Made by a program: the position numbers and the translations under genes. The notes under the pieces are model-generated. The model worked only from the letters and a program-made list of their open reading frames with translations, did not search any database and had not been told where the DNA came from. Positions 35,901 through 43,215 of a DNA stretch of 64,000 bases are shown piece by piece (within the stretch, counting starts at the first letter, position 1; each line of letters starts with the position of its first letter). Origin of the DNA: Mycobacterium lehmannii (GTDB lineage Bacteria > Actinomycetota > Actinomycetes > Mycobacteriales > Mycobacteriaceae); assembly GCF_002245535.1 (NCBI RefSeq), contig NZ_NKCN01000001.1:186001-250000 (forward strand), given 5' to 3'.

Positions 35901-36230
35901 GTGAACGAGCCAGTCGGCCAGGTGGACGTCGAACGCGCCGCGTCGGCGCTGGCCGACGTCGACACCGCGAGCTGGACGCAGCGATTCGACCTGCTGTCGG
36001 ACCCGCATCGGCTGGAGATCCTGCTCACGCTGCATCGAGTGCCGGGGATTCGTGTGGGAGACCTCGCAGCGGCGCTGGGCCGCTCGGAAAACGCCGTCTC
36101 CCAAGCGCTTCGCGTGTTGCGCCAGCAGGGCTGGGTCAGCGCCACGCGGGTGGGACGGGCCGTCAGCTACCGCCTCGACGACGAGATCGTGCACGACCTG
36201 CTGCACTGGATCGGCGCCCGGCACGGCTGA
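35901..36230 (+). CDS. ArsR-family transcriptional regulator
   Basis: A 109-residue winged-helix protein: LLSDPHRLEILLTLHRVPGI, then DLAAALGRSENAVSQALRVL (recognition helix), RQQGWV and a wing with GRAVSYRLDDEIV. The C-terminal helix has a few His (VHDLLHWIGARHG), but the spacing does not match the Ni/Co site of NmtR or the alpha-5 site of SmtB, so metal sensing is not assured. The GTG start is the first after the palindromic element. The downstream methyltransferase is a possible partner; the Cbi cobalt transporter lies 4.4 kb away. Confidence 0.8.
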   Translation: MNEPVGQVDVERAASALADVDTASWTQRFDLLSDPHRLEILLTLHRVPGIRVGDLAAALGRSENAVSQALRVLRQQGWVSATRVGRAVSYRLDDEIVHDLLHWIGARHG

Positions 36231-36231
36231 C

Positions 36232-36254
36232 GCCTGACCAGGGCATTTCACGAT
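36232..36254 (+). promoter_or_regulatory. 23-bp repeated promoter element, copy 1
   Basis: This stretch (CGCCTGACCAGGGCATTTCA followed by CGAT, overlapping the very end of the ArsR spacer) matches 40114-40136 at 21 of 23 positions. It lies 96 bp before the methyltransferase start; copy 2 lies 90 bp before the small secreted protein gene. Downstream, TTTCAC occurs at 36246 and again 22 bp later at 36268, with CGATTC/GAATCG between, a periodicity that SARP regulators often use. A SARP gene lies between the two copies. Confidence 0.55.
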
Positions 36255-36349
36255 TCCCGAATCGTCGTTTCACAACCTCGACCGATCGTCGGAACCGTCA
36301 GATGAACATGCTCGGCGGACGACGGGCAGAGAGACCGAGGCGCATGACC

Positions 36350-37204
36350 ATGAAGAACACCCTCGAAAACACGACCGAACACGACGCGGACCGCGCGCTG
36401 AAGGCCAAACACCGCGCGCTGTGGGCATCGGGTGACTACCCGGCCGTCGCCGCCGAACTGATTCCCCAGCTGGGGCCCGAACTGGTGCGGGCCTGTGGTG
36501 TCCGCGCGGGCGACCGCGTGCTCGACGTCGCCGCGGGCTCCGGTAACGCGGCCATCCCGGCCGCCACCGTGGGTGCGGCCGTGACGGCGAGCGACCTCAC
36601 ACCGGAGTTGTTCACGGCGGGGCGCGCGATCGCTGGCCAGCATGGAGTCCAGATCGAATGGGTCGAAGCGGACGCCGAAGCGATGCCGTTCGCCGACAAC
36701 AGCTTTGACGTCGTGATGTCGTGTGTCGGGGTGATGTTCGCACCACACCACCAAGCCGCCGCCGATGAGCTGGTGCGGGTGTGCCGCCCCGGCGGAACCA
36801 TCGGAATGATCAACTGGACTCCCGAGGGGTTCATCGGCAACTTGTTCAAGACGATGAAGCCCTACGCGCCGCCGCCACCGCCCGGTGCGAGCCCCGCGCC
36901 GCTGTGGGGGAGCGAAGCGCATGTGCAGTCACTGTTCGCCGACCGGGTGACGGATCTGCGGATGCAGCGGCGAACCGTGCGCATGGATCGCTGCGCGAGC
37001 CCGCTCGAGTTCAGGGAGTACTGGAAGCGTAACTACGGGCCGACGATCGCCACTTATGCGTTCAACGCCGGTGAGCCACAGCGGATCGCCGACCTCGACC
37101 GTGACTTCCTACAGTTCCTCACCGACTGGCCCCGCTCGGCGGCCACCGCGTACGACGCCGAGTATTTGCTGGTCACTGCCACGAAGGCGGCACCGGGGCA
37201 TTGA
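36350..37204 (+). CDS. Class I SAM-dependent methyltransferase
   Basis: A methyltransferase of about 284 residues. Motif I is VLDVAAGSGNAAIPAA, followed by VTASDLTPELF, the acidic VEADAEAMPFADNSFDVVMS block and VCRPGGTIGMINWTPEGF, as in UbiE/Methyltransf_11 enzymes. The substrate is unknown. Four in-frame ATGs lie close together (36302, 36308, 36344, 36350); the last was chosen because GAGG is 9 bp upstream and because it puts the 23-bp element at a distance similar to copy 2. It precedes the SARP regulator on the same strand by 60 bp. Confidence 0.82.
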   Translation: MKNTLENTTEHDADRALKAKHRALWASGDYPAVAAELIPQLGPELVRACGVRAGDRVLDVAAGSGNAAIPAATVGAAVTASDLTPELFTAGRAIAGQHGVQIEWVEADAEAMPFADNSFDVVMSCVGVMFAPHHQAAADELVRVCRPGGTIGMINWTPEGFIGNLFKTMKPYAPPPPPGASPAPLWGSEAHVQSLFADRVTDLRMQRRTVRMDRCASPLEFREYWKRNYGPTIATYAFNAGEPQRIADLDRDFLQFLTDWPRSAATAYDAEYLLVTATKAAPGH

Positions 37205-37264
37205 GTCTCCGATTCTTTGTACTTGACGAATAGCCCGGACACCCGCTGCGGCCTGGTGAAAGCT

Positions 37265-40111
37265 GTGACCGTGACGGTGATGCTCCGGCTGCTCGGCGAC
37301 ATCGGGGCCGACATCGACGGTGAACGCGTCGACGTCGGGCACGCGCGCCAGCGTGCGGTTCTCGTCGCGATGCTGATCGACCTCAACCGCCCCGTACCGT
37401 CCGACCAGCTGATCTATCGTGTGTGGGCCGACGAGCCGCCCTACCGCGCTCGTAACGCCCTGGCCGCCTATGTGTCTCGGTTGCGGGCGGCTATCGGGCA
37501 CAGCGGAGGCGTCGACATCAAGCGGGAGTCCGGCGGTTACATCCTGCTGGCCGACCCGATGACCGTCGACCTGTACCGCTTCCGCCACCTCGCCAACCAG
37601 GCGCGCGCCGCCGTGGATCCCGTCGAAGCCGACGACCTGTTCGCCCGAGCGCTGCAGCTGTGGCGTGGCAGCCCGTTCGTCATGCTGGACACTCCGTGGC
37701 TGAACGAGGTCAGATACGCCTTGCACGCCGAACGACTGGCTGTGGCACTGGATCGCAACGACGCCGCACTGCGGGCCGGCCGGCACGCCGAGTTGCTTCC
37801 CGAACTGACCACCATGCTCGGCGAGCATCCGCTGGACGAGCGGTTGGCCGCGCAGCTGATGCTGGCGCAGTATCGGTGTGGCCGTCAGGCCGACGCCCTC
37901 GAGACGTTCCGCGCGATGCGTCAACGGCTCGTCGACGAGCTGGGCGCGGATCCGAGTCCGGCGCTGCGACAGGTGCACATGCAGCTCCTGGAGGGCGACT
38001 CCGAATGTGTGGTTCCCGGCGGACCTCTCGCGGCCGCCAGCGCGCGGCCGCGGATGAACCTGCCGCGGCGAAGCACAAGTTTCATTGGCCGTGACGACGA
38101 GGTCGCTCACGTCGTCGATGTGCTGGGTGAACGGTCGCTGGTGACGTTGACCGGGGTCGGCGGCGTGGGCAAGACCCGCTTGGCCCTCGAGGTCGCAGCC
38201 AGAGCCGGAGAACGCTTCTCCGACGGCGTCACGCTGGTCGAGCTCGCGCCTCTGGACGACGGTGCTGCTGTCGGCCACACCGCGGCGGCCGCGCTTGGCT
38301 TGCAGCAACGTCATGGGCTGGGCATCGAGGAAACAGTGACCGACTACCTCCGAACGAAAAACCTGCTGCTGGTCCTGGACAACTGCGAACACCTGCTCGA
38401 CGCGGCGGCGACGCTGACCCACTCGATCGTCGGCAACTGCCCCGACGTCGTGGTACTGGCCACCAGTCGAGAAGCGATCGGCGTTGACGGCGAACACATC
38501 TGGCCGGTGTCACCGCTGCCGCTCGGCGAGGCCACCCGGTTGTTCGCCGACCGCGCCAAGGCCAGCCGGCCCGATTTCGCTTTGGAGCACGAGCCCGTCG
38601 GCGCCGTCGCCGAAATCTGTCGTCGCGTCGACGGTCTGCCATTGGCGATCGAACTGGCGGCCGCCCGGATGCGCGCCATGAGCAGCCTCGACGTCGCGCG
38701 CCGGCTGGACGGACTGCGGGTCCTCAGTGGCGGCGCGCGCGGCAGCCCTCGTCAACAGAGCCTCGTCGCGACCATCGACTGGTCCTACCAACTGCTGACC
38801 GATGCCGAACAGCAACTGTTCATCAAATTGTCGGTGTTCGCGGGTGGTTTCGATCTCGAAGCCGCGCATGTGGTCTGCGGCGTGGGCGACGAAGACGACA
38901 CGCTCGACTCGCTCACCGGACTCATCGAAAAATCGATGGTGACACGGCACACCGTCATCGATCGAACGCGATACACGGTTCTCGAGATGCTTCGCGCATA
39001 CGGCCGGGACCGTCTGCTAGACAACGGCATCGACAAATCGGTGGCATCGCGGCACGCCGAGTACTTCACCGCGCTGGCCGAAAGTGCGGCCGCCGGTATG
39101 CACGGCCCTGACGAGCGGATGTGGGTGGACAGGATGCTGCCCGACTACGACAACCTGCGAGTGGCGTTCGAGCACGCGCTGTCCGATGAGGACGTCGACA
39201 CCGCGCTGCGGTTGGTGACCTCACTACCCGAAGTCGTCCACTTACGACACAGCTACGAGTCGGCAGGCTGGGCCGAGCGCGCCGTCGAAGTGGCCGACCC
39301 CGCTCACCCGCTCTACACCGCGGCCGTCGGCTTCGCGGCGCGGGGGGCCTGGAACAGGGGCGAATTCGACACGGCCCGCTCTCTCGCGAAGCTCGCGCAG
39401 GGGCGCGCTCCCGCCCGCGGCACCGCCCGCGTCGCCTATCCCGGTGATGTGCTCGCCGATGTCGCGCTCTACGAGGGCGACGCCGCCGCCGCTCTGCGGC
39501 ATTACGAGGCGGAGGCGAAGCGGGCCAGCAGCGATGCCGACCCGATTCGTCTGGTGTGGACGCTCTTCTACATCTCGATATGCCATGCCGCACTGCGCGT
39601 GCCGATGGACGGCGTGGCCGCGGCCGAGGAGGCGGTGCGTGTCGCGGACGAGACGCGCAACGCGACCGCGCAGTCGATGGGCCGCTACGCGCTCGGTCTG
39701 GTGCTCAAGAAATCCGAGCCCGATCGCGCGCTGCAGTTGTTCGACGACGCCGCAGCATTGGCCGCGTCGGTGCGCAACCTGTGGTGGTACGGCATCGCGC
39801 TGATGGAGGCCGCGTCTACCCGGGCCGTTCACGGTGAACCTGGCGAGGCCGCAACAGTTTTGGTCGACGTCCTCGACCATTGGGGCCGGGTCGGTGACTG
39901 GAGCCAGCAGTGGCTCAACCTGCGCTACGTGACTCGCTTCCTCGCCCGCATCGGGGCCGAGGACGACGCGCGCGCGCTTCACCACGCGCTGACGGTAGCC
40001 GGCAAGGAGTCACCGCTCGGCGACGTTCGCATCGAACCCGGTCACCGTTGTCTGTCCGGCGCCGAGGCGGTCGAACTCGCCAGGGCGTCCCTCCTGCGCT
40101 TCCGCCGATAG
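37265..40111 (+). CDS. AfsR/SARP-family regulator with NB-ARC ATPase and TPR region
   Basis: A 948-residue signalling regulator. Residues about 5-95 are an OmpR-like winged helix (MLRLLGDIGADIDGERV; SDQLIYRVWADEPPYRARNA), then a bacterial transcriptional activation domain to about 240 (EHPLDERLAAQLMLAQYRCG). An NB-ARC-type ATPase follows with Walker A GVGGVGKTRLA (about 297), LLLVLDNCEHLLDAAATL and TSREAIGVDGEHIWPV. The C-terminal third is a helical TPR-like region. SARPs activate nearby genes from direct repeats near the promoter. The 23-bp repeated element on both sides of this gene is a candidate target. The GTG start is chosen from several close starts. Confidence 0.85.
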   Translation: MTVTVMLRLLGDIGADIDGERVDVGHARQRAVLVAMLIDLNRPVPSDQLIYRVWADEPPYRARNALAAYVSRLRAAIGHSGGVDIKRESGGYILLADPMTVDLYRFRHLANQARAAVDPVEADDLFARALQLWRGSPFVMLDTPWLNEVRYALHAERLAVALDRNDAALRAGRHAELLPELTTMLGEHPLDERLAAQLMLAQYRCGRQADALETFRAMRQRLVDELGADPSPALRQVHMQLLEGDSECVVPGGPLAAASARPRMNLPRRSTSFIGRDDEVAHVVDVLGERSLVTLTGVGGVGKTRLALEVAARAGERFSDGVTLVELAPLDDGAAVGHTAAAALGLQQRHGLGIEETVTDYLRTKNLLLVLDNCEHLLDAAATLTHSIVGNCPDVVVLATSREAIGVDGEHIWPVSPLPLGEATRLFADRAKASRPDFALEHEPVGAVAEICRRVDGLPLAIELAAARMRAMSSLDVARRLDGLRVLSGGARGSPRQQSLVATIDWSYQLLTDAEQQLFIKLSVFAGGFDLEAAHVVCGVGDEDDTLDSLTGLIEKSMVTRHTVIDRTRYTVLEMLRAYGRDRLLDNGIDKSVASRHAEYFTALAESAAAGMHGPDERMWVDRMLPDYDNLRVAFEHALSDEDVDTALRLVTSLPEVVHLRHSYESAGWAERAVEVADPAHPLYTAAVGFAARGAWNRGEFDTARSLAKLAQGRAPARGTARVAYPGDVLADVALYEGDAAAALRHYEAEAKRASSDADPIRLVWTLFYISICHAALRVPMDGVAAAEEAVRVADETRNATAQSMGRYALGLVLKKSEPDRALQLFDDAAALAASVRNLWWYGIALMEAASTRAVHGEPGEAATVLVDVLDHWGRVGDWSQQWLNLRYVTRFLARIGAEDDARALHHALTVAGKESPLGDVRIEPGHRCLSGAEAVELARASLLRFRR

Positions 40112-40113
40112 CC

Positions 40114-40136
40114 GCTTGACCAGGGCTTTTCACGAT
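40114..40136 (+). promoter_or_regulatory. 23-bp repeated promoter element, copy 2
   Basis: This element reads CGCTTGACCAGGGCTTTTCA followed by CGAT; it matches copy 1 at 36232-36254 at 21 of 23 positions. It starts 3 bp after the SARP stop, upstream of the small secreted protein gene. TTGACC could act as a -35 hexamer. Together with copy 1 it suggests one regulator acting on the methyltransferase and the secreted protein. Confidence 0.55.
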
Positions 40137-40225
40137 ACGTCAACGAAGACCGAAACCGCCCGCGCGACGGTGACGACGTAACAGTTCGCGGGAGCAGCCG
40201 CGGGCGACATGCGAAGGAGAACACC

Positions 40226-40487
40226 ATGGGAACGATGCTCAACCGGGCGATCGCCGCCGGATTGCTGTCCGCGGCCCTCGCGACGCCGGCAGTCGCCGGT
40301 CTCACCACAGGTACTGCCGCAGCTAAGCCGAGAGTAGGGCAATTGCGCAGCGATCGCCGCGTCGGCCGATAGCGCCATTCATGCAGCCAATGTGGCACGC
40401 CAGCAGGGTGACAAGAAGGCGGAAAAGGATTGGACTCATATTGCCAATCGCACGCTGGACAACTACCACAGGCTCTGCCTCAGCTGA
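40226..40487 (+). pseudogene. Small secreted Cys-containing protein gene, apparently frameshifted
   Basis: An ATG with a good GGAGA site starts a clear Sec signal peptide (MGTMLNRAIAAGLLSAALA, then TPAVA). The frame stops at 40370-40372 after only 48 codons. The +1 frame from about 40338 continues with a plausible mature peptide: NCAAIAASADSAIHAANVAR, then QQGDKKAEKDWTHIANRTLD and NYHRLCLS, stopping at 40485-40487. Removing a single base in GTAGGG (around 40333-40339) joins the two parts into one protein of about 86 residues with a Cys near each end of the mature chain. This is either a recent frameshift, a sequencing error or programmed shifting. The family is not recognised. Confidence 0.6.
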
Positions 40488-40493
40488 GGCGAC

Positions 40494-40523
40494 GACCGGG
40501 CGGGCCACGATGCCCGCCCGGTC
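40494..40523 (+). terminator. Strong hairpin after the small secreted protein gene
   Basis: A perfect 12-bp GC stem, GACCGGGCGGGC (40494-40505) with GCCCGCCCGGTC (40512-40523), around a 6-nt loop. It starts 7 bp after the stop of the shifted frame, which supports that frame being the real end of the gene, and it separates the SARP region from the cobalt transporter. Confidence 0.78.
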
Positions 40524-40545
40524 CCGCCGAAGGGCTGAGCTCGCG

Positions 40546-40559
40546 TGAACATGTGTTCA
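40546..40559. promoter_or_regulatory. TGAACA-TG-TGTTCA dyad upstream of cbiM
   Basis: A perfect 6-bp inverted repeat with a 2-bp centre, 60 bp before the cbiM start. The TGAAC-type half-sites resemble operators bound by ArsR/SmtB metal sensors. A second half-site-like GGTGTTC follows at 40569-40575. No cobalamin-riboswitch landmarks were seen in the 131-bp leader. Regulation by a cobalt or nickel sensor is plausible but inferred. Confidence 0.45.
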
Positions 40560-40618
40560 GCTAGACAGGTGTTCGCCCGGAGTTCTAGAGTCGCCTGGTG
40601 ACCTCTTCGTACGTCGCG

Positions 40619-41296
40619 ATGCACATGAGCGACGGCATCGTCGACGCCCCGACCTCCGTCGTCTTCGGCCTCATCGCCGTCGCCGTTGTCGCACTGTGCG
40701 CGGCCAAGGCCAGAAACGAGCTCGATGAGCGCACGGTGCCGCTGGCAGGCCTCGTCGCCGCGTTCATCTTCGCCGTCCAGATGATCAACTTCCCGATCCT
40801 GCCGGGGGTCAGCGGGCACCTGCTCGGCGGGGCGCTCGCCGCGATCCTGGTCGGCCCCTACACCGGGGCGCTGTGCATCGCCATCGTGTTGGTCGTGCAG
40901 GCGCTGTTGTTCGCCGACGGCGGGGTCACGGCGCTGGGCACCAACATCGTCAACATGGCGGTGATCGGCGTCGCGGCCGGATATCTGACCGCCGTCCTGC
41001 TCTACGCGATGGCCAGGAAGCGCGCGGACGTGCCAGTGGCCGGCTTGGGCGTGATCGCCTTCGTGGCCGCGCTGATCGGAACCATCTGTGCGGCAATGGG
41101 CTTCGTCGTCGAATACGCGATCGGTGGAGCGGCCACCACGTCACTGGGCGCGGTGACGGGCTACATGCTCGGCGCCCATGCGCTGATCGGCGTGGGAGAG
41201 GGCGTCATCACCGCCGTCACCGTGATGGCCGTCGCGCGTTCGCGACCTGACCTCGTCTACCTGTTGCGGCGTACCCGACAGGAGGTTGCGGCATGA
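40619..41296 (+). CDS. cbiM: Cobalt ECF transporter substrate-binding subunit CbiM
   Basis: A 225-residue membrane protein with about six hydrophobic helices. The start was set at MHMSDGIVDAP because CbiM/NikM proteins need an N-terminal Met-His pair as metal ligands; an upstream in-frame GTG would bury it. Other landmarks are GGALAAILVGPYTGALCIAIVL and QALLFADGGVTALGTNIVNMA. It captures Co2+ (or Ni2+) for the CbiQ/CbiO energy module. It overlaps the next gene by 4 bp and heads a four-gene operon. M. tuberculosis has a NicT-type permease near this point, so this is a different solution for metal uptake. Confidence 0.92.
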   Translation: MHMSDGIVDAPTSVVFGLIAVAVVALCAAKARNELDERTVPLAGLVAAFIFAVQMINFPILPGVSGHLLGGALAAILVGPYTGALCIAIVLVVQALLFADGGVTALGTNIVNMAVIGVAAGYLTAVLLYAMARKRADVPVAGLGVIAFVAALIGTICAAMGFVVEYAIGGAATTSLGAVTGYMLGAHALIGVGEGVITAVTVMAVARSRPDLVYLLRRTRQEVAA

Positions 41297-41649
41297 GGTC
41301 GCGCTGGCAGTTCTTGGCGATTTTCGCGGCCGTCACACTGCTGATCGCCGGGGTGGTGTCCTACTTCGCCAGCTCGAACCCGGACGGACTCGACTCGACG
41401 ACGCTGCGCGGGTGCGAGGTCGTCGAGACCGCCGACGGCGAGGAACTCACCGGTGAGTGCATCGCCCAGCACGCCGAGGAGCACAGCCTGGCGGCCTCAC
41501 CGCTCGCCGACTACGCCATCGGCGGACGCGACGGCACCGGCGGCGTCGCCGGAATTATCGGCGTGCTCGCGACGCTCGTCGTCGCAGGATCGGTGTTCTG
41601 GCTGATCGCGCGGAGCCGCAGAGCGACCGACCGCAGCGGATCGGGCTGA
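41293..41649 (+). CDS. PDGLE-domain (CbiN-like) subunit of the cobalt transporter
   Basis: A 118-residue membrane protein with an N-terminal helix (FLAIFAAVTLLIAGVVSYFA) directly followed by the SSNPDGLDSTTL segment that defines PDGLE proteins, an extracytoplasmic loop with two Cys, and a second helix (VAGIIGVLATLVVAGSVFWL). PDGLE proteins replace or accompany CbiN and help load metal into CbiM. It overlaps cbiM by 4 bp and precedes cbiQ by 2 bp. Confidence 0.88.
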   Translation: MRSRWQFLAIFAAVTLLIAGVVSYFASSNPDGLDSTTLRGCEVVETADGEELTGECIAQHAEEHSLAASPLADYAIGGRDGTGGVAGIIGVLATLVVAGSVFWLIARSRRATDRSGSG

Positions 41650-41651
41650 CC

Positions 41652-42425
41652 ATGGGCGCGGGCGCTCACCCCCTCTACCGGCACGACGACTCCGCCGTGC
41701 ACCGCGCCCCCGCCGAGGTGAAGGTCGTCTGCCTTCTGGTGTTCGTGCTCGCGGTCGTCGCCACCCCGCGGGAGATGTTCTGGCCCTTCGCCGTCTACGC
41801 GCTGATCGTCGTCGGGATCTGGCATCTCGCCCGTATCCCGCTGTGGTGGGTCCTGCCCCGGATGCTGATCGAAGCGCCTTTCCTCGTCCTGGCCGTGCTG
41901 CTGCCCTTCGCCGAGGGAGGCGAACGTATCGACGTTGCGGGAGTGGCGCTTTCGGTCAGCGGGTTGTGGGCGGCATGGGGCATCGTCATCAAGGGCACGC
42001 TCGGGGTCGCGGCGGCACTGACCGTGGCCGCCACCACGTCGACGACAGAGCTGCCCACCGCGCTGGGCCGGCTCGGTGTGCCCGCTATCGCGACGTCGGT
42101 CCTGGTGCTGATGATCCGCTACGTCGACCTCCTGACCGCCGAGGCCGGCCGGATGCGCATGGCGCGCATATCGCGTGGCGATTCTCCGCGCGTCCTGCAT
42201 CAGGCCGGCGCGATCGCGAAGGGTATCGGCGCACTGTTCCTGCGGTCCTACGAACGCGGTGAGCGGGTCTACGTCGCGATGCTCTCGCGCGGGTTCGACG
42301 GCAACGCACCGGATCTAGCCGTGATCGGTGCGCCGCCACGCGCCGTCGCGTCGCAGTGGGTGATCGTGATGGCTCCCGCCGCGGCCGCGGTCATCGTTTC
42401 CGCGTCGGCGTGGGTGCTGCGATGA
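41652..42425 (+). CDS. cbiQ: Energy-coupling factor transmembrane protein CbiQ
   Basis: A 257-residue ECF T-component with several membrane segments (VVCLLVFVLAVVATPREMF, FAVYALIVVGIWHLARIP). The cytoplasmic coupling motifs typical of CbiQ occur in AGRMRMARISRGD and in the later SRGF within YVAMLSRGFDG. It links the ATPase to the CbiM substrate unit. The ATG lies 2 bp after the PDGLE gene, and cbiO overlaps its end by 4 bp. Confidence 0.9.
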   Translation: MGAGAHPLYRHDDSAVHRAPAEVKVVCLLVFVLAVVATPREMFWPFAVYALIVVGIWHLARIPLWWVLPRMLIEAPFLVLAVLLPFAEGGERIDVAGVALSVSGLWAAWGIVIKGTLGVAAALTVAATTSTTELPTALGRLGVPAIATSVLVLMIRYVDLLTAEAGRMRMARISRGDSPRVLHQAGAIAKGIGALFLRSYERGERVYVAMLSRGFDGNAPDLAVIGAPPRAVASQWVIVMAPAAAAVIVSASAWVLR

Positions 42426-43159
42426 ACGCGATCACGATCGATGGCCTTCGCCACGTCTACCCCGACGGCCACGTCGCCCTCGACGGTGTCGACCTGACCG
42501 TGCGCGGCGGCGAACGCATCGCCGTGCTCGGCCCCAATGGCGCGGGCAAGACCACGCTGATGTTGCACCTCAACGGTGTGCTGACCGCGACGTCGGGTTC
42601 GGTGCGCATCGGCGATCTCGCGCTGACCCGCAAGACGCTTCACGACGTGCGCAGGCGTGTGGGCCTGGTCTTCCAGGACCCCGACGACCAGTTGTTCATG
42701 CCGACCGTCGCCCAGGATGTGGCGTTCGGTCCCGCGAACTTCGGGTTGCGCGGTGACGCGTTGGCCGACCGGGTCGGAGAAGCGCTCCAGACGGTGTCTC
42801 TGACCGAGGAGGCCGACCGCAGCCCCACCCACCTGTCGGCGGGCCAGCGGCGCCGTGCGGCGTTGGCGACCGTACTGGCTTGCCGGCCCGACATCCTTGT
42901 GCTCGATGAACCGTCGGCGAACCTCGATCCGGTCGCTCGCCGGGAACTGGCCGAGACGTTGTCTGGACTGGACTCCACGATGCTTATCGTCACGCACGAC
43001 TTGCCTTATGCCGCTCAGCTGTGTGAGCGGGCGGTCGTGATGGATCGCGGCGTGGTCGTCGCCGACGGGCCCATCCGGGAGATCCTCGCCGACACCGAGC
43101 TGCTCGCCGCGCACCGCCTCGAGCTGCCCTGGGGCTTCGAGGTGCCCACCCGGCCCTGA
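42422..43159 (+). CDS. cbiO: Cobalt ECF transporter ATPase CbiO
   Basis: A 245-residue ABC ATPase. Walker A GPNGAGKTT is at residues 37-45, the Q-loop in VFQDPDDQLFMPTVAQDVAFGP (the PDDQ form is typical of ECF ATPases), the signature LSAGQRRRAALA, Walker B ILVLDEPSANLD and the H-loop IVTHD. It should work as a homodimer with CbiQ. It is the last gene of the operon, followed by the 43-bp hairpin before the convergent mtr gene. Confidence 0.94.
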   Translation: MNAITIDGLRHVYPDGHVALDGVDLTVRGGERIAVLGPNGAGKTTLMLHLNGVLTATSGSVRIGDLALTRKTLHDVRRRVGLVFQDPDDQLFMPTVAQDVAFGPANFGLRGDALADRVGEALQTVSLTEEADRSPTHLSAGQRRRAALATVLACRPDILVLDEPSANLDPVARRELAETLSGLDSTMLIVTHDLPYAAQLCERAVVMDRGVVVADGPIREILADTELLAAHRLELPWGFEVPTRP

Positions 43160-43160
43160 C

Positions 43161-43203
43161 TTGTGCACATCGAGGAGCGCTGAGCGCTCCTGAATGTGCA
43201 CAA
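43161..43203. terminator. 43-bp two-tier hairpin between cbiO and mtr
   Basis: Outer arms TTGTGCACAT (43161-43170) and ATGTGCACAA (43194-43203) pair perfectly; after a 3-nt mismatch on each side, inner arms GGAGCGC (43174-43180) and GCGCTCC (43184-43190) enclose a TGA loop. It starts 1 bp after the cbiO stop codon and lies between convergent genes. An element of the same 43-bp length and two-tier plan is at 54621-54663. A terminator function for both strands is likely. Confidence 0.7.
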
Positions 43204-43215
43204 ATCGCCGGGAAG

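Noticed and set aside
35901..36230. The ArsR protein as a nickel/cobalt sensor like NmtR
   Set aside because: The DxH and HxxH ligand spacing of NmtR is not reproduced in the C-terminal helix, so the metal assignment was left open.
40488..40618. A cobalamin riboswitch upstream of cbiM
   Set aside because: The gap is only about 130 bp, lacks a recognisable B12 box, and is mostly taken up by the terminator hairpin and the TGAACA dyad.
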